DNA from: Dermacentor variabilis
Lineage: Eukaryota; Arthropoda; Arachnida; Ixodida; Ixodidae
NCBI RefSeq assembly: GCF_050947875.1
Contig: NC_134572.1
Coordinates: 154,649,105 to 154,713,104 of the forward strand
Length of the DNA stretch: 64,000 nt
Reading direction: 5' to 3'
Below the pieces are notes generated by a model. The model was not told the origin of the DNA. It was given only the letters and a program-made list of their open reading frames with translations, and ran no database searches. Shown piece after piece: positions 26,697-37,624 of this stretch (positions are counted from its first letter, which is position 1; every line of letters starts with the position of its first letter). The position numbers and the translations under genes are program-made.

Positions 26697-26965
26697 CGAG
26701 CCCAATGATATAGAGAGAGCACATCGACTAGGGCGTTACACCACCAACCGCAAACGACCCATCATAGTGAAGATTTCATCCTTCAAAACTAAAGAATCTA
26801 TATGGTCCAAAACTAAAAGGCACAAACTTCAGCATTGGCGAAGGTTTGAGGCGTCCAGTTCGAACTGCCCGAAAACAGCTCATTACCTTTGCTAGGAGCA
26901 AATCCGTACCATTTTCAGTACGATTCAAGACATTGCATATTGGAGCCCAGCGATATATTTTTGAA
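26697..26965 (+). pseudogene. LINE ORF1 fragment (RRM-like C-terminal part)
   Basis: The reading at 26697-26830 gives EPNDIERAHRLGRYTTNRKRPIIVKISSFKTKESI, typical of LINE ORF1 proteins. After a frameshift near 26830 it continues as FSIGEGLRRPVRTARKQL and FARSKSVPFSVRFKTLHIG to about 26965. Start and end are both missing. It is in plus orientation, opposite to the I-group element that follows. Confidence 0.75.
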
Positions 26966-27029
26966 ACTGCAGCAGGAATTGTCAGAGCCGTATCGTAGTG
27001 ATAATGTCGCCGTCAGCAACCACGCCATC

Positions 27030-28735
27030 AGCACCGTAAAATGCGCAAGAGCGAATCTTTGATTTTCTGTACTTTATACAAACATATGTAGTTTTCTTCC
27101 GAAACGCGTGCTCCTGTCTCAGTAAGGAGGACAGGAGGCTTTCCAAATCTGGAGAGACAGAGCCGGAAACCTATTTGACATGGGTTCAGTAACGAAATTT
27201 AAGATATCTAATCCATCGTACGATCATATAAAACTCTTTCAATTCATTTTACCATATTTGACGTAAGAGAAATAGGCCTAATGTGGTTAAGATTGTAGCC
27301 GGCTCCTTGTTATTTAAGCGGCGGAATAATTTTGGTTTTCCTCCATTCTGGTGGAATCCAAGTATTTTTTAGAGAATAATTCACTGTGTTAAATGTCGTC
27401 AGGTATTTCAAACAACATTTTTGGCATAGCATTGGAAATCCCGTCAGGACCTGGAGCTGAGGCAGGGAGAGATCTAAGGACATTAGAGAGCTCTGACACT
27501 GTGACTTCCACAAAGTCATCGGCGATGGGAGGCCTTAGTGGCCCATTCGGCAAACGTGATGTTAAGCGTTGCGCTAAGCCCTTTCCGAGGAATTCTAAAG
27601 AATCAGATATCTCGCGTGGTTAAAGAATTATCAATTGAGTATTCACTGGTGTCGGTATGAATTTTTTATATCAAATGAATCTGAACGGAGATTTTTTGTT
27701 GCTGGGCTTAGAGATCAAGTCATGATGTTTTTCATCATACTCGTATTTTGCTTTCGATGCTGTTCTCTTGAACGCAGCAGCTGAGAATTTCTAATCATTC
27801 CAGTTACTCGAACACTCATTGTGAAGTAATTTATTCCATGCGGCTTTTCGTCCTCTACAATCCCGCGTCGAATGCGAATTACACCAAGGAGAGGTATTAC
27901 TTTTACTTATATTAACATTAAATTAGGACTTTTTAAAGCAACTTTTTAACACAGCGCAAAGCCTCATGGCTTTGATGTCCTTGGGTACCGTTATCTGGGA
28001 GTGCAGGACCGCTTTAAAGAGACTCTGAAACTTCTGGTAATTGAAAACAGTCCGCGTCAGAGACTAGGGGAATAACAGGGAGAACAATATCAAACCTAAT
28101 GGGTAGATGGCCAATATTTGAGGCTGAGTACGCAGTATACCAGGAAGTTACGGAAGTTCGTGAAGTGGCAAGTGTTAGATCCAATGTCGATTTGGAAAGA
28201 TCTTGAATAAACGTAGCTGAATTCATATTTAAACTACAACAATTTTGATTATTTGCCCAGTCCGACAATCGCTTTCCACACGAGTCCGTTTTCAAACCCC
28301 AAGACACATGATGCAAATTAAAGCCTGCGGATTTCACAATTTTTTTCCTACAAAATTTGACCACGGTATCAAGGGTACTAATATCACGAGCATCTGTGGG
28401 AAAATATATATTAACTAAGAAAAATGGGGAACAGCAAGGAAGAGTTACATCTGTTGCTAGTATCTCACTCTCCGTAGACATATACGGGTATGAAATTTTT
28501 ACTTTGTGGCATATTTTAGTTATTATTATGAAAGCAAGTCCTCCGCCCCTCGATGGGCGGTCCAATCGAAATAAACAACAAATTCTTATGTGACAATCTT
28601 GGCCATTGGAGAGCCAAGTCTGCGGCAACATAATAATGTCGGCAGAAAGTTGTGAACAAATATATATAAAATCGGTAGCTGCCGAAATAATGGAATGGAA
28701 GTTCTACTGTAATACCTTTCAATACCTCAATATGA
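27030..28735 (-). pseudogene. I-group LINE ORF2 (EN and start of RT), degenerate
   Basis: The EN reading begins in the frame SIISAATDFIYICSQLSADIIM and continues from 28631 to 28014: LPQTWLSNG, RPSRGGGLAF, VNIYFPTDARD, LDLTLATSR, SNIGHLPIRFDI. The catalytic GDFN motif has become SAGFNLHH, and the SDH motif reads NIGHLP, so the nuclease is dead. RT pieces follow in several frames: ELSNVLRSLPASAPGPDGIS around 27550-27440 and WIPPEWRKTKIIPPLK at 27357-27310. Everything beyond is lost. Probably the 3' part of the element whose ORF1 lies at 30253-31340. Confidence 0.75.
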
Positions 28736-28804
28736 ATTAATGCCTACTTTCGAAACCACTTGCTCTAAAACACTGTTGTTTAAAAAATATTTCTTCGAAA
28801 AACT

Positions 28805-28837
28805 CTCTGTACCGTACTCTGTCAGTACGGTACAGAG
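28805..28837. repeat. perfect 14-bp inverted repeat
   Basis: CTCTGTACCGTACT and AGTACGGTACAGAG are exact reverse complements with a 5-bp loop. It lies between the inferred two halves of the I-group LINE, just left of the RTE insertion. Role unknown. Confidence 0.7.
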
Positions 28838-28909
28838 GGACGGAGTTCGAAGAATTAGGATTAGAATCGGACTTGGAAAAACAATCTATTTCACAAACAT
28901 TTTGGTTTT

Positions 28910-30213
28910 TGAGTGCGCGACAGTGATCGAGGAATTATCGCCAAAGACTTGGAAAATTATACACCGATCAGCTTACTTTCGGTTGCCTACAAACTATTTA
29001 CTCGGAAATAGAATTAAGAACACCTTAGACTACTGTTATGCAAAGGACCAGGCAGGATTCCGTAAAGGCTACTCAACAATAGACCATGTTTACACTATCA
29101 ATCAGGTGATAGAGAAATGAGCTGAATATAACCAACCCTTATATATAGTTTTCACTGATTACGAGAAAGCGTTTGATTCTGTCGAAACCTCAGCAGTCAT
29201 GGAGGCATTATGGAATCAGGGTGTAGACGAGCCGTATGTAAAAATACTGAAATATATCTATAGCGGCTCCACAGCCACCGTAGTCCACCATATAGAAAGC
29301 AACGAAATCCCGATAAGGAAAGGCGTCAGACAGGGAGGTACTATCGCTCTAATGATATTCACAGCGTGTTTACAGGAGGTATTAAGAGACCTGCATTGGG
29401 AAGAATTGGGGATAAAAGTTAATGGAGAATACCTTAGTAACTTGGGATTCGCTGATGATATTGCCTTGCTTAGTAACTAAGGGGACCAATTGCAATGCAT
29501 GCTCGCTGACCTGGAGAGGCAAAGTAGAAGAGTGGGTCTAAAAATTACCTGCAGAAAACTAAAGTAATGTTTAGCAGTCTCGGAAGAGAACAGCAATTTA
29601 CAATAGGTAGCGAGGCACTGGAAGTGGTAAGGGAATACATCTACTTAGGGCAGGTAGTGACGGCGTATCCGGATCCTGAGACGGAAATAATCCGAAGAAT
29701 AAGAAGGAGCTGGGGTGCATTTGGCAGGCATTCTCAGATCATGAACAGCAGGTTGCCAGAATCGCTCAAGAGAAAAGTGTATAATAGCTGTGTATTACCA
29801 GTACTCACCTAGGGGCAGAAACCTGGAGGCTTATGAAAAGGGTTCTACTTAAATTGAGGACGACGCAACGAGCTATGGAAAGAAGAATGATGGGTATAAC
29901 GTTAACGGATAAGAAAATAGCACATTGGGTGAGGGAACAAACGCGAGTTTATGACATATTAGTTGAAATCAAGCAAAAGAAATGGGCATGGACAGGACAT
30001 GTAATGAGGAGGGAAGGTAACCAATGGTGATTAAGGGTTACGGACTGGATTCCAAGGGAAGGGAAGCGTAGCAGGGGGCGGCAAAAAGTAAGGTGGGCGG
30101 ATGAGATTAAGAAGTTTGAAGGGACGACATCGCCCCAATTAGTAAATTACCGGGGTTTTTGGAGAAGTATGGGAGAGGCCTTTGCTCTGCAGTGGGCGTA
30201 ACCAGGCTGATTC

Positions 30214-30252
<39 letters not shown>
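28910..30252 (+). mobile_element. RTE-clade LINE, 5'-truncated, with (GAT)n tail
   Basis: The RT readings are NYTPISLLSVAYKLF (about 28950, shifted frame), DQAGFRKGYSTIDHVYTINQVIEK (to the TGA at 29118), TDYEKAFDS, then GVRQGGTIALMIFT, LGFADDIALLSN (29199-29480, catalytic FADD box kept). Next come YIYLGQVVTAYPDPETE (29567-29812) and REQTRVYDILVEIKQKKWAWTGHVMRREGN (29833-30030). The element ends TTTGCTCTGCAGTGGGCGTAA, then a short spacer and (GAT)n at 30214-30252. Two stops and several frameshifts inactivate it. It carries no RNase H, as expected for RTE, and lies in the opposite orientation to the I-group element around it. Confidence 0.9.
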
Positions 30253-31340
30253 ATTGTGCGGTTTAGCGTCGGGAGGTCCATTTCTACACCCTCGTTGTAT
30301 TCCGACACTGATCCAGAGAGGCAACCGTTGTCGGTCTGCTGCATTGAAGTTGATGGCCTCGCATTTTCTGCGCTTTCTACCATGACTGATAAAGCATTCA
30401 TGAGCTGTTCAGCATCCGATGTTAGGGTATGAGTAAGAATCGGCGAACTAGCATTAGAACTCGCTAAAAGACTGAACAACTGAATCATTTGCGATGTCAA
30501 CACTTGAGTTAGAGTCTCCGACAGGCTTGATGTTAGTCGTTTCATAGATTTTGACAACCCCTTTCTGACCGCTGTCGCAATAGAAGTGGAAAGGGCTGAG
30601 TCTGCAACCATTCGCTGACGGGCTCTCATTCAGGCATATCCCTTAGATCTCCCCTGGCCCTCACCAACAGCATGACGGCGTGAGCAACGTCTCTTTTCAA
30701 CTACATATATAATTTGAATTTCCTGTGATCTTGCAGGACAATACGAGTATTTGGCGGGGTGACCACCACTACAGAGACAACATTTCCCTTCTTTGGATGA
30801 ACAGTCACTAAAATTGTGGCAGCCTCCGCAAGCACGGCAGCTGGGTGCAAATCTGCAGCCCCTGACGCTGTGACGAAATGGCTGACATTTGTTACATTGT
30901 AGAATGCGTGGAGCCAGAGCTTCTACCTTGTTTATTAGGAGCCAGACCTTAATTTCTGTTGGCCGCATGGTCCCAGCCCATGCAACATTTGCCTGACTCT
31001 GTTGGGATCTTCTTATTGTCAATAACTCGACTACACCAGTAAACGGAGATGACTCCAGCTACCGAGAACATGTCTAAATCTTTTCAGGGATTAAAGTGAC
31101 ATGCACCCCTCGTACAATGCCTCTAGAGCAAGCGAGATGTGGCGGTACGAAAAAGCTCACCGGATGGGAAGCGAAGGTGGAACAATTTAACCGTTCCTTG
31201 ACACAGGTCTGGTCTGGCGAGCAGAATAGCGTACCCCCTCTGCCTAACTGGCGGACCTCCGTGATCAGTCGGAAGTGAGATGAAGCATTATGCAATTCTA
31301 CTTGAAACGCCTTTAGATTTTTTCATATTGATCGTACCAC
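30253..31340 (-). pseudogene. I-group LINE ORF1 (gag-like, zinc knuckles)
   Basis: Read from the right: ASSHFRLITEVRQLGRGGTL (31295-31074 frame), then RPTEIKVWLLINKVEALAPRI. Three Cys-rich knuckles follow (CNKCQPF-HS-GC, CRACGGCHNFSDC, CCLCSGGHPAKYSYC) at 31022-30630. A Ser/Thr-rich C-terminal region (30629-30253) runs into the (GAT)n tail of the RTE copy. The knuckle array is typical of nucleic-acid binding gag-like ORF1 proteins of I-group LINEs. A frameshift lies near 31070 and another near 30630. Its ORF2 would be the EN at 28735-28014. Confidence 0.75.
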
Positions 31341-32583
31341 CGTCGGTAGACACCATGGACCCAGGAACATTGCCAGCTTCACTGCGATTAAAAAACTCTA
31401 GCGGCAGCTCCGGAGGAGCTACCGAGGCTGGCCACGGGGCAGCCCCGTAGCCAGTTGATCATACAGACATCAAGTACTGCTAACACAAAAACACATAGGA
31501 AAATAAAAAGAATAAAAATGAGTGACGTAAAATAACAAGCAGAAGAAGGAAAATACCATCTGATACTTGACCTAAGGCCCCAAAAGCAGGAGAACGCGCA
31601 GCACGGCCCGCAGCACTCCGCACTTTCTTTTTAATCCAGCAACGGTGCTCAAAGTCTCATGGCGTAGAAAATGTCACAAATTTTTTGGCAAAGCTCCAAA
31701 TGCTTCTCTAAGAACAGACGCTGTGCACGTTGTAAACAGTTATGTAAGAGGCCGCATTTAATGTTGCCGTGCCATCCCTCCGAGGCTTTTTCGCCTGCTG
31801 GCGACCCGGCGCAGCGCCTGAAGACGACGCCAACAAGATGCCGGTGTGTTTGTGCTCATGGTGGCCATTTGCGTTGCAGAAACGATGGTCCGCTGCGCGG
31901 CCTCCGCTGAAGCGAGGCAATCACCGAGCGCGCGACGCGCTCCGCAAAAGTGGTAAAAGTGCCGGCCGCCCCAGTATAGTGCACATGCGCAAGGGCGTCT
32001 ATGCTGACCCGCTGCGCCCGCTGAGCTCTTAAGTTTGACGTGGAATTGAGAGGAAGGAATGGCTGCGAAGCCACGAAACTTGCTCTTGGTGTTCTTTCCG
32101 TACCATTACATCAAGGTGATGCGCTGTCTCTTCGACTTTGTGACAGGCAAAGCATTTGCTTTGAATCAGCTTATTTGAGGGTGCTGCTTCATGATGCGGT
32201 GTGAACGGAGTCACGTGGTGTTCCTCATATTTGGCGGGGTTTACTAATCAGTCGGAATAAAATAAGTACGCAATTAGTATGTCGCTAAAAATTCCGCAGA
32301 TAGAGGTCCATTGGATGTTCCTACGAATGTCTAATTGACATTTTACCTAGTTGCTCAGTTGACACTCTACCTCATTAACTAATTACCTCATTAAATCTCA
32401 GTAACAAAGGTTTCCACTGTACTGTAAACGATATGCACTAGGTTTTCTTCGAGTAACGCAAATGCTCATTTTTTCCCATCTGAGTGCATGATAGATGGGT
32501 CACCCTGTGTATAGTATCTTCTACTGTGCTATTCTTGGTACGTGAACGAAGACCGAAGGCTTAATCTTTTGTGTTCTCAACAG
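31341..32583. other. no gene recognised
   Basis: A GC-rich patch at 31560-32040 has overlapping ORFs on both strands without a domain. A minus-strand reading at 32214-32029 (CFACHKVEETAHHLD) has a zinc-knuckle look and could be a LINE scrap. Nothing here resembles upstream exons of the acyl-CoA ligase. Confidence 0.45.
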
Positions 32584-32827
32584 CTTACAGCGCTAAGCAC
32601 AACGCCTTACACTGTGAGGTGCCTGTTGGACAACGAACTGCGCAACGGTTATGACCTCCATAGCCTCCAATACGTCACTACGTTGAGCACGCCCGTTGGG
32701 GAAGGCGTTGCGAAGGCACTAGTCAAAGAATTTAACCTCAAATTTGTTGCACAGAGTGTCATGGGTAGAAATTCTGAATTGGCCAACTTCTCGTTAAAAA
32801 GAAGAGTTACTCTTCCTTTCGTAATCA
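32584..32827 (+). pseudogene. acyl-CoA ligase-like (luciferin-monooxygenase family), exon a
   Basis: The acceptor TTCTCAACAG precedes an open frame: LTALSTTPYTVRCLLDNELRN, GYDLHSLQYVTTLSTPVGEGVAKALVKEF, NLKFVAQS. That is the mid N-domain of ANL adenylate-forming enzymes, just before the YGMTE motif. Where QSYGMTE is expected the sequence reads QSVMGRNSE, so the ATP/acyl-binding motif is destroyed with two extra residues. The exon runs through LPFVIS to a donor A|GTTAAC (32828) in phase 1. Upstream exons (the P-loop-like STGTTG region) are not found. Family members activate fatty or aromatic acids as acyl-AMP and then CoA thioesters, often in peroxisomes. Confidence 0.7.
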
Positions 32828-33689
32828 GTTAACGTTAGATTTACGGGAACGTTACTAAGAGATTGCTTAAAGTAATATAAATCCGCCTCTGCGGTTTTGC
32901 TGTCTCTGATACGGATTATCTCCAGCACCTTAGTACCCTAATCGTCCCCATGGTTTACACGGGTGTAATAGACTGTTGTTTCGAGTGATTCGCGAAAGTG
33001 CTGACTTTTTCTAGGGGTTGACAGTGGCAAGGTAACAAAACTTTGTTTCGGCTCTTGTACTTTCATTTGAGCAGCGTGTGGTCAGACGTAGATACGTTTC
33101 ATCTAAGTCGGTCTCTACAACGCGCCCCCACTTACATGTCTATCGGATGTTTGGCTGTTGGCGTAGAAGCACTGGTAGGAATACCAGTGTTTTTGTCTGC
33201 TTTGAACAACGCAAATTACACGTGTCAGAGTGATCTAACAGGAATAGTCAGAGCCGAATTGATGCTGTCTGTATATGTTCGGTTCTCTCGCGCCACAATA
33301 AACATTAAAATTATGTGTGTCGAGCGGCGGGCGAAATCATTGCGCGACAGTTACATCGGGAATACTGCGAGGACGCCCAATATGAAGCTATTGAGTAGCA
33401 CTTAACGAGAGTATATTCAATCAGTATCGTAACCAGGTACGTTTTCGCCCTTGCTCAAATTGATGGTTTGTTGTAGTTGTTTACTAAATAATGAGACCCG
33501 GTAAAAATAAACAATCCACCTCATTGCACCCTGCGAAAGTGGATGTACAGCGGAGCGGATGTGGGCGTTACACAACCACCGCCACCACAAGCAAAGTACG
33601 TCAAGCGCACGCGCACGTGTGCGCTTCACGTGTTCATTCTTCTAGGCCGTCCACCAAGCTCAAGTGCCTTATAGAACTAAATTATTGCT

Positions 33690-34090
33690 GAAAAGTAAAT
33701 TGTATCAAAAAATACGTAAAGCACTACTTACACACGCTGCAAAGATGATCGCTTCGGATTTTTATTCGAATCTACGGGAAAATATAAATCTGCTAGGCAA
33801 AGCCCTTTTACAGCTCGGTTTAAGGTCTGTCCGAGTAGCCTCGGCCTCTAGGTGTTGGTACCGTCAGCACAGCATACATACTCATTCTTGAAGGCCTAAC
33901 ACAAAGCATTGTTGAAGTAATGGAATTTCTCAAAGTAAAATGGGTCAGGAAATTCGTAAAGTACGACTTACACACAGCCTGCAGACATGATTACAAAGAA
34001 TTGTAATTCGACAATGCAAGAAAACATAGTTCTGTTACGTGGAAACTGAAACACAAACCCTTTTTCCAGTTGCTGTTTTTTCGGTGAGCA
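33690..34090 (+). repeat. diverged duplication, about 240-bp spacing
   Basis: CGTAAAGCACTACTTACACACGCTGCAAAGATGAT near 33715 recurs as CGTAAAGTACGACTTACACACAGC...GACATGAT near 33955. Weaker similarity follows (TTCGAATCTACGGGAAAATATA against TTCGACAATGCAAGAAAACATA). It lies in the first inferred intron of the acyl-CoA ligase relic. Confidence 0.65.
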
Positions 34091-34620
34091 CGCCACAAGA
34101 AATCCTGACCAACTAGAGGGTGACAGCTTCGCTGTAATCATGGTCCTTTGTTTCTTCAAAGAAGTAAGAATATGCGAAGTTTAGTATAGCAGATGGTTAG
34201 TCTTTCCTGCTTGAACGAAGTCCTCCGTTTTGTCTTTTGTTTTATTTACGTTGAAGCGGGGCTCAGCTGTAGCGGAAAGGGCCACATGCGCCTCTCCCAT
34301 TGCAGTAGAAACCCGTCCAATGGGTAGGTTGCCCAACTTTTCAGCGTAACGTTTCTGTTCGCCAGGTGTTTCTACATGTGTCCTGGTGTTCTGAAGGTAC
34401 AATAAAGCTATGTATATTATACAGTATACTTGTCGAAATGCCCACACTCATAGTTGTATTTCGTCACCGCCTCTAATCTTGTTTTGTTTTTTCTTGCGTC
34501 TGCTTGTCCACCTTTTCTAGCGTGTGGTAGATAACCAGAAAGACGATCGTCCATCCAATCCATCCACTAGTCTTACGAATGGAATGCCTTCTTGGCTTCT
34601 TGCGTTGACGTTTAGCATAG

Positions 34621-34782
34621 CTTCCGTATTGGCTTTCACAAAGGTGAGGGACACAGAAACGAGAAATCCTTTGGAACCATGCCAACGCGGAGAGCTCGTG
34701 GTGCGAAGTCCAAACCTGATGCGTCCATACTGGGGGAGACTGCACGAGCCCATCACCGACGAAGAAGCCTGTTACACCACAG
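34621..34782 (+). pseudogene. acyl-CoA ligase-like, exon b
   Basis: Entered at GTTTAGCATAG in phase 1, it encodes SVLAFTKVRDTETRNPLEP, CQRGELVVRSPNLMRPYWGRL, HEPITDEEACYTT and leaves at ACAG|GTAGCA in phase 1. The RGELVVRSPNLMxxYW core is a strong family signature, followed by the DEDGWYxTGD segment that binds the AMP ribose. Here the Gly and Trp of DGWY are Ala and Cys. The phase matches exon a on one side and exon c on the other. Confidence 0.85.
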
Positions 34783-35949
34783 GTAGCAGTGCATGTGGTA
34801 TGTGCACGTACCACGTGTTTTGAGAAAGAGTTGAGCGATAGCACTTGCCAGATGCATGCCCTGTGAAATAAGCAGTAACGCTTACGAATTAAGTGGTACT
34901 TCTTCATTTTAAAACTTTTTGTGCACAAACAAACAAGGACAAAGAATAGAAGAAACACAAGAACGAGCGCTCGTCCTTGTGTTTCTTCTATTCTTTGTCC
35001 CTGTTTGTTTGCGCACAAAAAGTTTCAAGATGAATCTGTTCCAACTAGGCCGACTCGCAGTTGTACTTCCTCACACGTAAAACAAGGAAGACAAATGTAT
35101 CGTTATCTGTACGTTTCTTTATTCAACATATATTTAACCACTTCGTTCAGGAACAATCTAAGACTTCGTACAAAACAACGCTAGTATCTGGAAATTTTTC
35201 GTATACATTTTTTCCGCAATACAATTAGTGTGAATGAGCACACTGAATGCCTTCACTAGTATTCCTTTTGTATTAGCGTGAACAGCTTTTGTATAGCCTT
35301 CTCTCTGGTCATGCAACGCCTGTACTAGTTCATGCCCGTGCAAGGCGCCTGTGTTTAGGCTTACCAAATTAAGCTGGTTGAGCACCCAACCAGGTGTGTA
35401 CAATCACGTCGGCGCGATTGAAGCGATAAGATAAAGGATTGTCATGAGGGAGGACCTGTGAGGCTGTTTCAAACAACGCGTGCTGTACGGCCTTCGGGAA
35501 GAGGAATAAAGGGAGAAGAAGGATGAATTCCATGATGACCGTGATAGTAGACGCGTTCGAGCACGTGGTCAATGCAAGCTTTCATTAAAATTGTTCATCT
35601 AAACCACAATTCATGGAAATCTCCTCATAGTGGCGAATTTCGCCGCGAGCACATGGTTGTCCCGGCCACAAGCCCCGGATAAATTTTGATGGCACTAGAG
35701 TCACGGCGCAAATTTGGATACAGTACGTAATTAAAGACGTAGAAGAGCGTTGTCCTCATTGGTTCAGTTTTTCCTGTTCATTGGCCCAGGTTTCATAGAC
35801 CACAGATTATATTTGTGCAAACATTACTTGAACCACTAAATGTGCAAATTCGCGATGTGCTTCCTAATAATAGGCATTCAAATTACCAAGAGATCAGGTT
35901 CGATGACATTTTCCCAAACCGCGCGAAACTACTCCCTACGGCATCTTAA
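34783..35949. other. inferred intron with a large palindrome, otherwise unannotated
   Basis: It holds the palindrome at 34898-35039, listed separately. ORFs at 35158-35403 and 35369-35572 carry no known domain. Confidence 0.5.
34898..35039. repeat. large near-perfect palindrome without spacer
   Basis: Sequence centred on ACGAGC|GCTCGT (34968/34969) pairs outwards for about 57 bp with two or three mismatches. It runs through AAGAAACACAAG, GGACAAAGAATAG and ACAAACAAAC to GTGCACAAAAAG-type ends, and more weakly to about 34898 and 35039. With no spacer it could extrude as a cruciform. It looks like a head-to-head junction of two copies of a short repeat. Confidence 0.85.
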
Positions 35950-37054
35950 ACGCCATGTTGCAAGGCCACCTAAGCACCCTAGAAACAAAGATTATCATTG
36001 CAACAGATGTGTCACCGTGCGAGGAAAAAGCTGGCATTGAAATATTTTGTCCTGCACTCGACTGGTCTTTCTCTGTAAGATTGCCTGATTTTGTGCCTAT
36101 TTTTCTGGCCGAGTTGTTACCAGTAATCCTAGCTTTACCTAAATTAAACCAAATGATTACAGCGGCTGCTATTCTCACTGACTCCCGTTCTGTATGATCT
36201 TGCCTTACCGTTACTAATGAGTCACCCATGCGAAAACTCTTCCATTTACTAGTTCCTGCCCATGTGCATTGTATTCTATTCATTTGGGTGCCTGGTTATG
36301 AAGGTTTGTTTTTGTAATGAAACTGCCGATTCACTGGCAAATGCATCACTATCCGGCCCTGTTCTTCCTGTTCTACCAGTGACAGCACAGATCATGGCGG
36401 CAAGATTCCGGATGCGATCAATTAGATTAGCCTTATCAAGCGCACATTTGACTGCTTCTCCAGAGTATAAGCACCTGGAATTTCCCTGGCATGGCGAATC
36501 CTGTTTCACAAAGATGCTTGACGTCTGCATCCCCAAATTACGCTGCCGCATTCTCTCCCTAAATTTCTATTTACACAGGTCGGATTTGGTTCCCTCCCCC
36601 ATCTGTTCTTTTTGTGATGAGGAGGAGACGATACAGCACTTTCTTCTATCTTGTCGCCGCTCTACTGCGTAAAGAAAAGGATTGTTGGACATGCATTTTC
36701 GAAGAATTGGCATGGACTTGACAGAACCTGCAATTCTTGCGTTCAGGGCGTCCACTTTGGGATTTAGCCACAGGGATGCATGCTTCGCTGTCCAAACTTT
36801 CCTTACAGAATCTAAACAAATGCCCTGCTAAATTATTTTTTGTTCTTACTTTTAAATTAATTATTACTCATTCAATATGGCCTTCCTGATTTTATTTTAA
36901 CACTCAATTCTACACTATTCAATGCTGTTCTCATAGATATTAGGAAATTTATGCTTCAGACTAATTTGAAATAATCTACCCATTTCTTGGCCAATCCCCC
37001 ATGGTGGGTAGGAGCCATACGTGTCACAGGTAACAACGACAACAACAACAACAT
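35950..37054 (+). mobile_element. LINE 3' fragment with RNase H domain and (AAC)n tail
   Basis: The reading at 35955-36197 gives IIIATDVSPCEEKAGIEIFC, FLAELLPVILALPKLN and AAAILTDSRS, the first three acidic residues of RNase H. A stop near 36197 and a frameshift lead to VCFCNETADSLANASLSGP and CSFCDEEETIQHFLLSC, the end of RNase H and a zinc-knuckle-like tail (36262-36672). A 3' UTR follows, with an ATGGTGGGTAGGAGCCAT stretch and a (ACA)n tail at about 37033-37052. The RT and EN are missing (5' truncation near 35900). It sits in the second inferred intron of the acyl-CoA ligase relic, same strand. Confidence 0.8.
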
Positions 37055-37225
37055 GATTGCCCTGTGTTCTGCTTTCGTGCTGTAACCTTAGCAGCACAGT
37101 AAATTGCCAACTAGCCTAACCCATCACAAACCTGCGATTGCGACTTCGGGAAGTTTCCGACTACACAACTGCAAGAAGCTTGGGAGCAGCCCGTTATAAT
37201 GCGCTTTACATCGGGGGGTACGCAG

Positions 37226-37477
37226 ATTACCTGTGCTACTAGGACAAAGACAGCTGGGTGTACCTAGTTGCGTGGCTGAGCGACTACTTCTGCGTCCGTG
37301 GGTGCAAGTATTGGCCAGCCGAAGTTGATGCCATGCCACTCAAGTGTCCAGGGGTTCATGACTGCGCCGTCGTTGGAATACCCCATCCCGAATCTGGAGA
37401 AGTGGCGCACGCTAAGGTTGTGCCCGTGCCACAAGCAAGAACACTGAGCGCAGAGCATGTCACGCAATTTGTGGAAG
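37226..37477 (+). pseudogene. acyl-CoA ligase-like, exon c, with in-frame stop
   Basis: The acceptor TACGCAG|AT joins exon b in phase 1 and aligns with the family sequence TGDLCYYDKDGWVYVVDRL. Here it reads D-Y-L-C-Y-stop-DKDSWVYLVAWL. The TGD Asp is Tyr, one Tyr codon has become TAG (37238-37240), and the DR of VVDRL is Ala-Trp; all are highly conserved in the hinge region. SDYFCVRGCKYWPAEVDA, CPGVHDCAVVGIPHPESGEVAHAKVVPVP and LSAEHVTQFVE follow, the C-terminal domain. The exon leaves at GAAG|GTTAGA. The last exon with the catalytic Lys is not found. The splice signals survive but the product cannot be active. Confidence 0.88.
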
Positions 37478-37624
37478 GTTAGAATTTCCTATTTTGCTTC
37501 TTGTTCTTGTTTCAAGCTTAGCGCTTGCGACGTCCTCATTATATAGAAAGTTCTCTGGTTGGTTTCTGGCAGCCTTACCTTAACTTCACAGGCCAGCGTA
37601 ACTGCCTCATCAGCTTTAAACTTT

